Source: Cunninghamia lanceolata
Lineage: Eukaryota; Streptophyta; Pinopsida; Cupressales; Cupressaceae
NCBI GenBank assembly: GCA_027924645.1
Contig: BSBN01001251.1
Location: forward strand, 744,001-808,000
Length of the DNA: 64,000 bases
Direction of reading: 5' to 3'
The translations under genes were made by a program, and so were the position numbers. The notes beneath the pieces are model-generated. The model worked only from the letters and a program-made list of their open reading frames with translations, searched no databases and was not told the DNA's origin. Positions 33,841 through 46,338 of this stretch are shown here, one piece after another. Positions within the stretch are counted from its first letter, which is position 1. Every line of letters starts with the position of its first letter.

Positions 33841-35685
33841 CTATTTTGCATTTTTTTTAATGTTATTTGTCAAAACAGCCTTAGACTTATCTATATCAGA
33901 CTCTTGAGACAGTTTTAAATTTGATAAGGCTGATTGAAGCAAGTCTTTTTGGCCAGGGATACTTAGGGAATCCCACATAGACATGGATACATTCACTTTT
34001 TTCATATGCTCAAGGATATTAAAAGCAGATGTACCTATTTTAAGTTGGCTTTTGGGGGCAGCCACGTCACCTTGAGCACAAGCTAGCTAAACTGGTGGAT
34101 TAAACTACTCCTTGCCTATCAAAGGCTAACCTTTTGATAGAACTTGAATTTTCTCAGCATTTGATGGGTTAGAAACACCTTGACCCACGTTCAGCACTTG
34201 ATGCCCATGAGTTTGAACCTTACCAGATTGTTGCCCTTCATCAATAGCCCTTTTCTTGCTATGTGTATTGTCAGCAACTGAAGAACCAACTTGGTTCATA
34301 CCACAGAATTCTTCTCCTTGCCAGTTTAGGAGTGTTGTCTCATGTACCTATTCTTCTTGTTGCTGAACAAGAAGTTCTATAGGCACATTAGACTGCACTG
34401 CTGGACTGTTTTGAACCATTAGAGCTTGGTTAATCACCCCATTGGCATATGTATTTTGGTTATGGGGCTAGTTACAAGGAAAACACCAATCATAGTCTTG
34501 AGCCAAATTGTTTTACATGGGCACAACTTCCTTCGAGGAACTAACAACATTTGGATTGTAGGCCGGATAAGGCCTAGAGTTAAAGGCTCACCTTGGACCT
34601 TGATTATTAGGCTGATAAGGTGGCCTATTTGGCTAATTTTGTTGGTAATTGGACTGGAATGGGGGCTGATAAGGTCTAAAATTTTGACCTTGCTACCTCT
34701 TGAGGTTCACTATCTCATTACCAAAAGATTGCAACAATCCTTTGATCTCCTATAACTCAAAGTATTGAGTTTGAACAACATTTTCTTGTTTATTGGGCTG
34801 AGTATTAGGTGCTGGTAATGCTGGTGCAGTGGGTATAATAGCTATAGGAGGCACATGCATTGACATTGGTGGCTAAATACAAGGGAATATTGGCAAAGGA
34901 GGCCTAGGGGCAATTTTACTAGCCTGTATGAGGCTGTTCTCAGCTCTTATGGCTATAGCATAAGCTTGTGGTAAGGAATCTCCTCCCATAGCTTGAATCA
35001 TAATAGAAATATCATTGTTCAAAGCTCTCAAATAATATAAGAAAGCATGATCAGCAGTAGGCCTTACCATTGGTGGGATTCTATCACATGTGTTCTAGAA
35101 ACGGTGGTTGAAGTCTGACATAACTTCGTGAGGAGCCATCTTAATCATAGATAGTTGTTCCACCAATGACAGATGGTCTGATTTATCTTCAAAGAAGCTG
35201 CGCAACTCCTCTCCCAAATGATCCCATGAATCTATGGAGTTCACCAACAGGCTTCTAAACCAGTGCAAAGCCTTCCCTTTGAGGGAAGCTGCTAATAACC
35301 TAATTGCAACATTCTCTTGTGTCACATGATGGACAACACACAGGTTTGCAACATATTTTATGTGTTCACCTGGAGTAGTCTAATCTTCACCATTAAAATA
35401 TGGTAAAATTTTCAAGGCAGCTACAGTAATATCATCATGCTGAGCTAGATTCAGTGGGCTACCTTGGTTGAATGTAACAAACAACTGATTTCTGGCTCTA
35501 GGAATCATTGTAAATGGGATTCTTGGGATAGTATGAGTTCCAACAGTAGGAGGAGTAGACTTGGCTCTCCTAGAATAGACATGAATTTTCTTGGGTTTCT
35601 TAGCTATTATCCCTCTTCTACTAGGTGGGGATAATTGCAAATACTCAAAAGATGAAGAATTGCTTTTCGTTTGTATTCTTTTCAT
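33841..35685 (-). pseudogene. Gag of the Tat-like element
   Basis: Capsid protein. Starts MKRIQTKSNSSSFEYLQLSP with a basic stretch (KKPKKIHVYSRRAKS). The gag domain follows: ITVAALKILPYFNGED, VAIRLLAASLKGKALHWFRS, DSWDHLGEELRSFFEDKSDH and LVEQLSMIKMAPHEVMSDFN. A long Pro/Gln/Asn-rich linker comes next. No zinc knuckle is visible. The frame is the same throughout and the same as protease and the RVT_3-type RNase H. It is interrupted by roughly ten stops, nearly all TAG, TAA or TGA beside residues where Trp or Gln is usual. Confidence 0.85.
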
Positions 35686-35829
35686 AAGCAGAAATTCACT
35701 GATTTTGCTAAACCAAAGCTCAGAGTCGCCAGATATGCAAATTTTTAACCTCTTACAGGTCTGAAAATCACTAGATGCACATCAAAACCAGCAATAAAAG
35801 GTAGTAATTGAATTGTTTCTAATTCCACA

Positions 35830-35848
35830 GTCCCACCGGGCATGCCAA
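35830..35848 (-). other. Candidate primer binding site of the Tat-like element
   Basis: On the minus strand TGGCATGCCCGGTGGGACT lies six bases from the 5' LTR, the right place for a tRNA primer site starting TGG. I cannot assign the tRNA with confidence. Confidence 0.5.
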
Positions 35849-35852
35849 AAAC

Positions 35853-38800
35853 TGTTGTCTCTCAGATTTGCACCCTTGCCGAGTTGTAAAACTTGGCAAT
35901 CTGAAGAAACATGGGATCTTTCCAGGTCTGTGGGTCACCTGTGATGGAAAGAACCTTTGGAGAAGGCTGACTTCCTAGCTGGTAATCACCTAAAATCTAT
36001 TGGATTTGCAGAGGAAAAAAGGAGAAGGAATGCTTTTGAAAATGAAAGTTAAAACTGGAAAATATGAAAATAAAGGTGATTCACCAAACTTGATATGGTT
36101 AATGAAACTTAGACCTGCATACACTTGGCCACAGAAAACAGAAACTAAACCTGCACAACCTATCACTGTATGTTTGCAAAAACACTTCACAAAGAGGCCT
36201 AAATGTATTAAAATCTTTAAAAGGAAGCTAAACTTCACAGTTTAAAAGCCTTATAACACTTTAGGACACAGTTTGCAACCTACATAAACACAACTTCTGT
36301 AGAAAAGGGTATTGAAACATAAGACAAAGTCACAAGGAAACAATAATACCTCACAAATGACCTAATCAAACACTTGATAATACCCAATACTGCAAAAATA
36401 AGAAGGCAAAATCTGACTATCAATGGTATCCAAGGTGTTCTCTATATTTCATATGCTAATAAGAGTTACAAAAACATGCTCAAACTGAGTAGGATTGCAG
36501 AAAAAATCACTAACTCAAGAATGTACATGGAAAAAAGAACCCCTTACAAAGAGTCAAATGAATGACTATATACTCTTCAAATAGCTGCAACAAGATAAGC
36601 ATGAGTAATCTCCATTTTCATGCATCTCATAAATGTCCCCAAAATATCTATCTAAAGTTCTCCAAAATGGGTTCCCAATGCAGAAATAGTCAAGGCACGC
36701 CATCACTAATCATAAAGGCTCCAAAAAATGCCTTTGAATGCCTTTAAATGATCTTTAAAGCCACTGAAAATAAGTCAAATATGTGTAATAACTCTTCTCC
36801 CTGTTTGTCAACCTCCTTTGTAGCATCATAAATGTCTGATATTTGCACAATAAATGACATAAATACACATTATTTCAGCATTTAATTAACATTTGACTAA
36901 GAGGTTTATAATTACACCACTTAGTTGATGTTTTACATTCCAGATTTATCAAAAACCTATGCAGAAAATAATAGCATTTAGGACACAAATATTTAATTTC
37001 CCGATTTTGCATGATTTGGGGACAGATTAAATATTGTGAAGGAATGACAAAGGAATCGATGAGACTTACTTTGCCATGTGTGATAAATCTGCCTAATATT
37101 GCCCTTTTTGCATTTTTATTACAAATGATAAAGTAATTGATAACTAATTACTTTATTGTTCATTTAAAACATTTAATCTATCCTTAGACTATGCAAAATT
37201 GACATACAACAATTATAACTCCTAGGCAAAATAACATGACTTCATACACTTGCATATTCACTCGCATGGCATGGCTATGTCAAAAAACACCTTACAACCC
37301 CTAGCCATTCCTACATGGATACATATCTTGCATCATCATGATTTCAAGGTCCTAAGCAATACATTATAAAGTGCCCCTTATGACTCCCTATACACATTAC
37401 AATGCCTTAAAACCCTCATACTCGCCATATGATCTCACAAAACAACTCATATCAAGATATAATGGACTTGACCTTATGCATTCATAATTTTTATTGACTT
37501 AACTTTGAAAGAGAATTGAAAGGCTGAAAAATGTCTCATGGCCCCATGATGTATCATTACTAGGTTGGAAGACATGAAGTCTTGACCACATCGCATAAAT
37601 GGATTGCAATGATTTGGTTTACTACAAAAGTCAAAAAATAATTGAATGGAAAAGGGTCAAGCATAGCAAAATAGGGTTTGAAACCCTATCTCAAATCATT
37701 TTGACTTTGCTATTTCGCTGTGAGCTTTGTCGAGATGCCACCACAAGGAGGGTTTGAGAGCTCAAACTGCATGATTTATGTGATCTTGAGAGCCTCCATG
37801 TAGATTTTCTTTGTGAAATACCTGGTAAGTTGTTGTTGCCAAGATTTTTGACCTCTCGTTGCTTGATTTTGGGCCGATTCTGAGCTTCCAAGGCTGCGTT
37901 TTGATTAGTTTTTTGATGTATTTTCTTGTGGCTGTCATGGCCGACCACCTGTATTGCTTTTGACGCTATTTAAGGTCGATCTAGAAGGTCGACTGAGGGA
38001 AAACTATGTGATTTTCTACACCAGCATCTGACAGAAAGAAGGTAAGTCATTTATCATGGCGATCCCTCCTCATGTCCTGAGTTTTATTTTGTATTTTGCC
38101 TTTCTGAGGCATGATTTTGAGGTATCTGAGTATATTTGTTTGAAATAAGTTTAAAGCTTTCAATTTTCCTCCTACTCCTGCCATTTTTTGCTTGAAACTC
38201 CAATGGGTTTAATTGTCATGAGAAAGAGAAATGCCTCCTCTTATTATAGACCACGGGCTCTATGGCATACAAAATGGGTTTCAGTATATTTCTAAGTCTG
38301 CAAAAAAAAGTCCAGATCTTGAAAAACCTAGTATTTTTTCTAGTTTTTTCTTTGTCTTCATTGCTAATACACATTGTCTCTAGCCGATCATTCAATTTTT
38401 TTTTTTTCTGTATATCCACTGTGTTGAAGCGCGATTTGAGGGGTTTTGTGAGCATTTTAGTTTGAAAAGTGTTAAAAAGATTTACATGTTGTTCAAATTT
38501 GCATCTTGGTTCGAAATGAGCTTGAGCCATGACAAAAACTTGAAAAATTTGCAAAAGGAAACATCTCTGTGCATTCTTACTGAAAATCTGCATTTTTGAG
38601 TTTGATGTAACATGAGGCTCAATTTGAGCATCTCTAGGCATTTCTACTTGAAATGCGTTTAAAAACTTTTTTTGTTGTTTACATCTGCACTTTGGCTATT
38701 TTCCTTTACATCTATGTATAACATCTTTATCTTCTTGTAACAGTAATGAAATGGGTCTTTCATTTTTACTGTTCTTCCTTTATAGGAATATATAGCATAC

Positions 38801-41800
38801 AAAACCCTCTGTTCTTCTCCTGTAGCTATTTCTTTTCAAATCATGAAGTAAGATGCCCTGTATCTTGCTTATTAGCTAAACTCTGTCTGTGTAAGGCGTT
38901 TGTTTGAAAGGATTATATACTCTATTTTCTCCACAAACCCCTAACACTATCACAGTCCATCATGATAACTGAAGTTAAAACTGCATTCATAGTGTAGAAC
39001 CCTCATTATTGATTGTGACTAATGAATCAGACCTTGTGAATATTGATACAAAAAACCTACGGCACTATTTATGCCACAAATATCTCTAGATTTAACAACC
39101 TGAGATAACAATCTTTATTACATTCCATATGATGTTGAGTAGAGACTGTTACCATACTTCTATCTTGCAACAAAAACATAGCTGCCTCTACGTTCTATGA
39201 TGACTGTTGTCTCATATGGGTGTTTTATGCTGTCTTTCATGGCTTCCAAGACTCTGTTTGTATCCTTAAATTCATGTGAATCTCTGCAGGATCTTCATGT
39301 ATTTTTCTCCCTTATGTAGTGTTTATGCTATTGAGCTGAGGTTTCTTTGTCTCCTTTAATGTAGACAGACTTATACATTCACTGTCTAGGTCTTCTACAA
39401 GCTCTTGTCCATATAAAAATTATACCCATTGCTTTGAATTATCACCTACTCCCTTGTCAAGCATTATGCATATTCCCTCAACTATAATAATGATACAAAT
39501 TTTACAAAGCTCTTAAGGAATGTAGCAGTAAATAGAGAATTGAAAAGGATAGCTCAGGAGGTGTTTAAGACTTTAGGAAGGAGTGCTACCCTCATGAATT
39601 GTATACTTCTATGGCATGCTAACTATCATCTTCATAACAGTCCTTCATTGTCCATAGAGTCTTTGTGACTGTTTTGACTGCTCCTTCAATAGTGACCTAC
39701 AGCTCCCAAACTTTTTCACTATTATGATTATTACTATGTGCCTTATGATGTTTGCTAACTATCATGCTTTGTATGATTGTTTTGAGTTGGCATGACTGCT
39801 TTCATCTCCAAACTAGTAGCTCTTTGTGACTTGATTGATCATACTTCTAGACACTCTTGTATTCTTAGCATTGTGTCCTCTATATTTTTATTTTAATTGT
39901 CCTTATATTGGTTCTAGACCACTCTTTGATTTATTTTCTTCCATAAAAATAAGAGGTGCATGCTCCATCATTGACTATATGCTATCATTACTACTCTTTT
40001 CCTTGACACTATTGTATCACAATCATTTTTAAAATTGTTCTTCACATTTTTTGTTAACTTGCTATTTTTTATGTTGGTGTTATGTTTCCCCAAAGCTCTG
40101 ATATCTCCTCAACTTCTTGTGTCTTTCCTATACTGCATCACTTACTGAGATTTCATATCTCCTGGCTATAATGAGAACAATGGACAAGCTACTTGATTGC
40201 TGATAGATAGTAGAGGACTATCATGTAGCCTGTCTTCTAACTATTCTTTGCTGTTTGCTAACTATCATTATTGGTCTATTGCTCATTTATAGCCGAGATT
40301 GTTGTCCCAACCTTATGACAGTCCGTTGTTCAATCATTCATTCCTGAACACTTATTTCTGCTCCATAGGACTATATATGTATTTGGAAATTCATGTTCTC
40401 TACTAATGATTGAGATAGTTTGAGAATGAAAACATTGGCAACAATAAACTCCATCACTTGGCTGTACCTTAGACAATACTGCTCTCTCTTGATAGTTGAC
40501 TGGTGTTAGCATGCAATCATTATGAGCACAAGATGTTATTTCTAGTTTATCTCTGACAAATGGATTTCTTGGACAATCATTTAACTATTCTAAACTATTT
40601 GATGCTACAGTCAATGAGATGGATGTCCCTATTCCTTATTGCATATACCACTGTCTTTTGTTGTAGCATTCATGCACTTCCTGTGATTTTGCATCTTTGG
40701 CACATGCTATGATTACTCAGATCCTTATGATATTTGTATCTTTAACATTTCAATATGAATCTATATACTTTTGTCTATTTTACATATATATCCTGTAGCA
40801 TTTTTTAAAATAGACAAAACTATATAGATTAGACTATCATTTCCTCCTGTATTGTTCAACAAGTAAATGACTGTAGCTATATATTATTGATCTGAGTTTA
40901 AATGTCATGCATGGCTATCCTTTGACTGTTGATGCTACATGACTATCAGCTTGTTTTTGAGAAAAGACTATTGTTCTATCCTTCATCTGTTGTTCCTTTT
41001 TGAAACACTATGACTACCATTATTTCTTCCTAGTGCCTTTCATGACTTTTCTAGATAGTTCTCTTATGACTATTCCTCATTTCCCTAGCAGTCTATCTTG
41101 CATTTGTATATTGCATATGAAATGTCTTGTAAGGACTATGAGCTAGGCTCAACTCTTGTGGGATCTACATTTCCTCCACTCATAATGTGACCTGATGAAT
41201 CAAATAGAAGCATAGTTACATCTATATCTGCACATGAAGCAAACTTGTTAGAAAATAAATGCATGTTTTGGATGTGTTAGATGACTTGATTGTTCTCTAG
41301 GACATCGAAGGTATACATTTCTTGTTTAATGCAATTGAGGATCAATTTATACATGTATGGTATCTTGTTCATGTATGGTTTGGGACCATTCATTGCTTAG
41401 AGCATTGCTCTAATGCCACTGTTTTTGCTAGATGCAAGAACTAGAGACGACCTGAAACTAGGAAGGACAAAGACAACTCGGGGCAACAGGACAACATGCT
41501 AGAACCAAAACCAGTCATTCTCAGGCAATGACTAGCCTCTAACCTTACATGCACATTACTTATATTTACTTATTCATGTATAGATTGTTCTTCTATTTCA
41601 TTGAATAAGACAGTTAACCTCATGACTTGTGTGAGATAATGAACATTTTACATTCAATAAAGATTATTTATTTTTTGGAAAAGATCTTGGATAAACCCCT
41701 TCTTACATTACATGCACTTGGATAAATGTAGTAAATTAATAGACATAATCTCTTGAATTATTTGCATTTATGTATTTGAATGTAATGTATGAAGGGCTAG

Positions 41801-41869
41801 ATGAAATGTACCTTATAAGTTTTGAATCAAAACTCTACCTAAATGAGCCATAGTGAAATTTAGGTAACA
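35853..41869 (-). repeat. 5' LTR of the Tat-like element
   Basis: Sister of 23232-29127 along its full length. It should contain the element's promoter on the minus strand, but I cannot place a TATA box with confidence. ORFs within are not conserved. Confidence 0.93.
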
Positions 41870-43070
41870 ATACCTTCTAAGCCATGTTCCAGTAACAATC
41901 ACTAATCCTATAGGGTACTTGATGTTTTCTCCATCTATAACAGGGGCATCTAATTTATTTTTTGCCTCAACACAATGATACAAATAATAATTTGTTCCTT
42001 CTTCATTGTCTTCAGCTACAATAACTACATAAACATGCTCTACATTGATATGTGCATTCAGTTCGATGAATATAGTCAACAATATAAAAAAACTACAAAA
42101 TAAGATGGAATATTGAATTTTATTAAATTTGAGTGTTGATAATACCTGGTTGAACTAGATCTAAAATATGGTCAAAGTCAACCGATGATTCAATCTCTAT
42201 GAGTTGTAGTGTTGTTGGGAGTCAATACGTGTCAACCAGGCTTAAGCTTCTTGTACACCATTCATCAACCCACTCCTTTGACTCACAATTATACCAAGCT
42301 TGATTTGTATATGAAGAACAAAAGAATACCATCTACGACATATGAATACTCCATGAACCTACATAAGAGCTTCTAAAAGAGTGTAGCTCACTTGATCCTG
42401 TCAATGTACATCAATCCTCATATTTTGCAATGTTAGTATCATCAACTAACCAAAAATATCTATGAACTGTAGACTTACCTTCATTATCTAGACCCATTGT
42501 AGCATTACACCATTCAACAATTTAGATCTTGCATCTACAACTTTGCATTGTCTTTGTACTTCAATGCTTCTCGTGCCAATGCTCTTTTCATACATGCTCT
42601 TGCACCATCATGCTCCTCCTTTCCATGCCCAACCTCATAAAAATTCCACATATTTTGAACACCATTCATCCTATGCATCCTGCTCAACCAATAGAACATC
42701 CACGAGTTCTTGAATTGTGATACACAATTATCTGACCATATGAAATGCTAACCAAATGATATGCTCTTGCTAGCCAAATCACGGTAGAACATCTGAAAGA
42801 AGCCTTGCACAAACTCTATAGAATGTGTGCAATCATCATTGATATAAAAATGATACTCCCTCGAGATCTTCCTGTCATCCTCTGTACTATCATATACATG
42901 AATTAATGCTATATGCACAATTATAGAAACCTGTGTAGAGTTGTAATACTGTGATTGTACCTCATTCTATGGTTGTAGTGTGTATAGTTCTCTGCAAAGT
43001 CAACAACTAAAATGATGGTACCAAGTGGAAATGTGTCCTTGCATAACTTGAATTGAAAGTCCAACCATCA
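41870..43070 (-). pseudogene. Transposase-like gene (DFAENY / WSD-QFKN / GHGK-DG family), 5' part
   Basis: Minus-strand pieces in order: DFQFKLCKDTFPLGTIILVV and DFAENYTHYNHRMR; after a frameshift VQSQYYNSTQVSIIVHIALI, HVYDSTEDD and REYHFYINDDCTHSIEFVQG; then FIWSDNCVSQFKNSWMFYWL, NMWNFYEVGHGKEEHDGARA and CMKRALAREALKY. The spaced acidic motifs (DFAENY, then WSD...QFKN, then GHGK...DG) occur in a widespread eukaryotic family that I recall as uncharacterised, repetitive and transposase-like; an RNase H-fold nuclease is inference. Introns are recognisable: donor 42478, acceptor 42398 (81 bp); donor 42145, acceptor 42040 (106 bp), the second joining codon phase correctly into EHVYVVIVAEDNEEGTNYYL. 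The C-terminus continues at 23231-23011. Several frameshifts and stops. Confidence 0.65.
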
Positions 43071-43144
43071 AGCTCTATGGGTATGCCTTGCATACTCATA
43101 AACTATATTCTCTCAAAAAATAGAGATAAATTTATACACTGGAA

Positions 43145-45240
43145 TTCTAAACCCTAAGCCCTAAACCCTAAACCCTAAACCTCTATCTCTATTGTCCCTC
43201 TACCTCTTAATCTCTCTCCCTATGTCTCTGTCCATGTCCCTCCCTCTCTAGCTCCCTATCTCTCTCCTCGGTCTCCTCTATATCTCCCTATCAGTCCTCT
43301 CTCTCTCTCTAAACCCTATACCTCTAAACCTTAACCCCTAATCCCTAAACCATAAACCCTAAACGTGAGAAACACTAAACCCCAAACCCCTAAACCGTAA
43401 ACCCTAAATCCAAGAAACCCTAAACCTCTATCTCCATATCTCTCCCCTATCTCCCTATATCTATCATCCCTCTACCTCTTAATCTCTCTCCCTATGTCTC
43501 TGTCCATGTCCCTCACTCTCTATCTCCCTATCTCTCCCATTAGTCTCCTCTATACCTCCCTATCAATCCTTTCTCTCTAAACCCTAAACCTCTAAGCCTT
43601 AGCCCCTAACCCCTAACCCATAAACCCTACACCCTAAATAATGCCTATATACCCTAAACCCAAGCAACCCTAAACCCCTAAACCCTAAACCCTAAACCCC
43701 TATACGCTAAACCCTAAACCCAAGCAACCGTAAACCTCCATCTCCCTATCTCTATCATCCCTCTACCTCTCAATCTCTCTCCCTATGTCTTTGGCCATGT
43801 CCCTCACTCTCTATCTCCCTATCTCTCCCCTCGATCTCCTCTATATCTCCCTACTAGTCCTCTCTCTCTCTAAACCCTAAACCCTAAACCTCTAAACCTT
43901 AACCCCTAAGCCCTAAACCCTTAACTCTAAATAATGCCCCTAACCACTAAACCCTAAACCCGAGCAACCCTAAACCCTAAAACCCAAACCCTTAAACCCT
44001 AAACCCTAAACCTAAGAAACCATAAAACTCTATCTCCCTATCTCTCTATCTCTATTGTCCCTCTACCTCTCAATCTCTCTCCCTTGTCTCTAGCCATGTC
44101 CCTCACTTTCTATCTCCCTATCTCTCCCCTCAGTCTCCTCTATATCTCCCTATTGGTCCGTTCTCTCTCTCTAAACCCTAAAGCCTAAACCTTTAAACAT
44201 TAACCCCTAACCCTAAACCCTAAATATTTCCCCTAACCCCTAAACCCTAAACCCCAAACCCCTAAACCCTAAACCCAAGCAACCCTAAACCTCTATCTCC
44301 CTATCTCTCCCCTATCTCCCTATCTCTATCGTCCCTCTACCTCAATCTCTCTCCCTATGTCTCTGGCCATGTCCCTCACTCTCTATCTCCCTATCTCTCC
44401 CCTCAATCTCCTCTATATCTCCCTATTGGTCCTCTCTCTCTCTCTCTAAACCCTAAACCCTAAACCTTAACCCCTAAACCAAAAACCCTAAACCCAAAAT
44501 AATGCCCCTAACCCCTAAACCCTAAACATGAGCAACCCTAAACCTCTAAACCAAAACCCCTAAACCCAAGCAACCCTAAACCTTTATCTCCCTATCTCTC
44601 CCCTATCTCTCTATCCCTATCATCCCTTTACCTCTCAATCTCTCTCCCTATGTATTTGGCCATGTCCCTCACTTTCTATCTCCCTATCTATCCCCTCGGT
44701 CTCATTTATATCTCCCCATTGGTCCTCTCTCTCTCTAAACCCTAAACCCTAAACCTCTAAACCTTAACCCCTAAACCATAAGCCCTAAACCCTAAATAAT
44801 GCCCCTAAACCCTAACCCCTAACCCCTAAACCCGATCAACCCTAAGCCCCTAAACCCTAAACCCCAAACCCCTAAACCATAATCCCCAAACCCCTAAACC
44901 CTAAACCTCTATCTCCTTATCTCTCCCCTATCTCCCTATCTCTATTGTCCCTCTACTTCTTAATCTCTCCCCCTATGTCTCTATACATGTCCCTCACTCT
45001 CTATCTCCCTATCTCTCCTCTCTCTCCAAATCTCTATCAGTCCCCTCTCTTTATCTCTCTCTAAACCCTAAACCCCTAAACTGTAACCCCTAAACCCTAA
45101 ACCCGAGCAACCCTAAATCCCTCCTAAATAATTTCCCTCAATCCTAAACTCTAAACCTGAGGAACCCTAAACTCATAAACCCTAAATAATGCCCTTAAAC
45201 CTTGACCCCTAAACTTGAGCAACCCTAAACCTCTCTCTCT
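43145..45240. repeat. Interstitial telomere-type / CT-rich satellite
   Basis: Plus strand alternates blocks of CCCTAAA and variants (CCCCTAAA, CCATAAA) with CT-rich blocks containing TCCCTATCTCTC and the landmark CCATGTCCCTC. The landmark falls at 43232, 43504, 43795, 44094, 44367, 44660 and, with one change, 44994, giving seven higher-order units of about 272-334 bp. CCCTAAA is the complement of the Arabidopsis-type plant telomere repeat TTTAGGG. No gene is seen. Confidence 0.95.
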
Positions 45241-45268
45241 CTCCCTCTCTCCCTCCCTTATCGACAAA

Positions 45269-45494
45269 GAAAATGGAAATAAGAAAACTAGGAGATGCAA
45301 AGAGGGATGAGGATATAAATTGGCACATGATGAAATGGAAACAAGATAAAATGAAAGTTCATTGGTTGGGAAGAATGATTAGAGGAGAGGTGGAAAATAG
45401 TAAAATAAGGAAAAATTGGTGGGATCTAAAGGGAAATTGGAAAGTAAAAGGAAAACTAGGAAAGCTAGGAAGAAGAAAACTAGGAGGTAGATAG
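45269..45494 (+). other. Purine-rich open stretch, doubtful coding
   Basis: 73 codons open from ATG at 45273: Lys/Arg/Gly/Trp-rich (MEIRKLGDAKRDEDINWHMM, NWWDLKGNWKVKGKLGK). The plus strand here is almost all purine with few C or T, so openness is expected by composition. I would not call it a gene. Confidence 0.4.
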
Positions 45495-45705
45495 GTGAGA
45501 GAGAGAGAGAGGGGAGGGAAGTAGAGAGTGAGAGAGAGGGTAGGAGGTAGAGAGGGGAGGGAAGTAGAGATTGAGAGAGGGTAGGAGGTAGAGAGGGGAG
45601 GGAAGTAGAGAGTGAGAGAGGGTGGAGGTAAAGAGGTGAGAGAGAGGAGGGGAGGGAGAAAGAGAATAATAAAGGGTAAGGAGGGAGGGAGAGAAGGTGA
45701 GATGA
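45495..45705. repeat. GA-rich minisatellite
   Basis: Several copies of a ~50-55-bp purine unit containing GAGGTAGAGAGGGGAGGGAA and GTAGAGAGTGAGAGAGGG, following the CT-rich satellite. Pyrimidine-rich then purine-rich on the same strand. Confidence 0.9.
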
Positions 45706-46338
45706 TTTTATTTCACCATAACGTGAGCGCGTTATAACGTGCTTGCATTATGATTTGCTTTGGAAATTTCCAAGCCTTTGGCTTGGATTTGACTTGGGCT
45801 TCCAACCCAAAGGCTTGGACTGTGTTTGGGATGTCCAAAGATGTGTTTTTGCAGATTGTAACAAAAATTACATAATCTTGAGCGTGTTCCCCATCAGGTT
45901 TGCACTTGTTTCAATTGCAAGTCAAAAAAATACCACCATAATCTTAAGCTCTCTCTTATCTTTCTAACCATATAATTTTTTTCACATTTTGAGTATGTTA
46001 AGGTTTTCATCTTTAATTTCTTTTGTTAGTGTATCCATTTTTTGTCAAAAACCAATGTGTGGCATTTTTAACTTTTTTTAACTGTTCATTGAAATTTCAA
46101 ATAAATTACATTTTTAGAAACTAGACTCCATTCTACACATATTAAAAAAAATTGGATTTTTGATTAGGGAGCACACTCAATTTTTTGTTTTTCAAGATGT
46201 GTCCACTTTGAAAATTAGTAAAAAATTAATTATTCATGAAAAAATTATCAAAAAAATTGGGGATAAACTACATGGTGTTAGCTAATTTCTCACCAAAGTG
46301 ATTTTGAAATACAAAAAAGAGTTAACATTTTTTTTTTT
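45706..46338. other. Spacer, no recognised gene
   Basis: A short hairpin CCAAGCC-TTT-GGCTTGG lies near 45770. Otherwise A+T-rich sequence without recognised coding. The frame at 45743-45967 has no recognisable motif. Confidence 0.5.

Larger units (their letters stand above)
23232..41869 (-). mobile_element. Tat-like Ty3/gypsy retrotransposon with ~6-kb LTRs
   Basis: An 18.6-kb element: LTRs 23232-29127 (5896 bp) and 35853-41869 (6017 bp), each TGTTGTCTCTC... to ...GGTAACA. The flanks are GTACC on the left and ATACC on the right (4 of 5 match). The 6.7-kb internal region on the minus strand runs gag, protease, RVT_3-type RNase H, reverse transcriptase, gypsy RNase H, integrase. The extra RNase H, very long LTRs and integrase style point to the Tat/Ogre side of Ty3/gypsy. 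All frames carry stops. A ~105-bp stretch at about 38840-38946 is missing from the other LTR. Confidence 0.93.

Noticed and set aside
43145..45240. CRISPR-like spaced repeats
   Set aside because: The periodicity is a eukaryotic satellite of telomere-type and CT blocks, with no constant repeat and unique spacer structure.
45273..45494. Basic 73-residue protein
   Set aside because: Purine-only composition removes most stop codons; no homology pattern or gene context.
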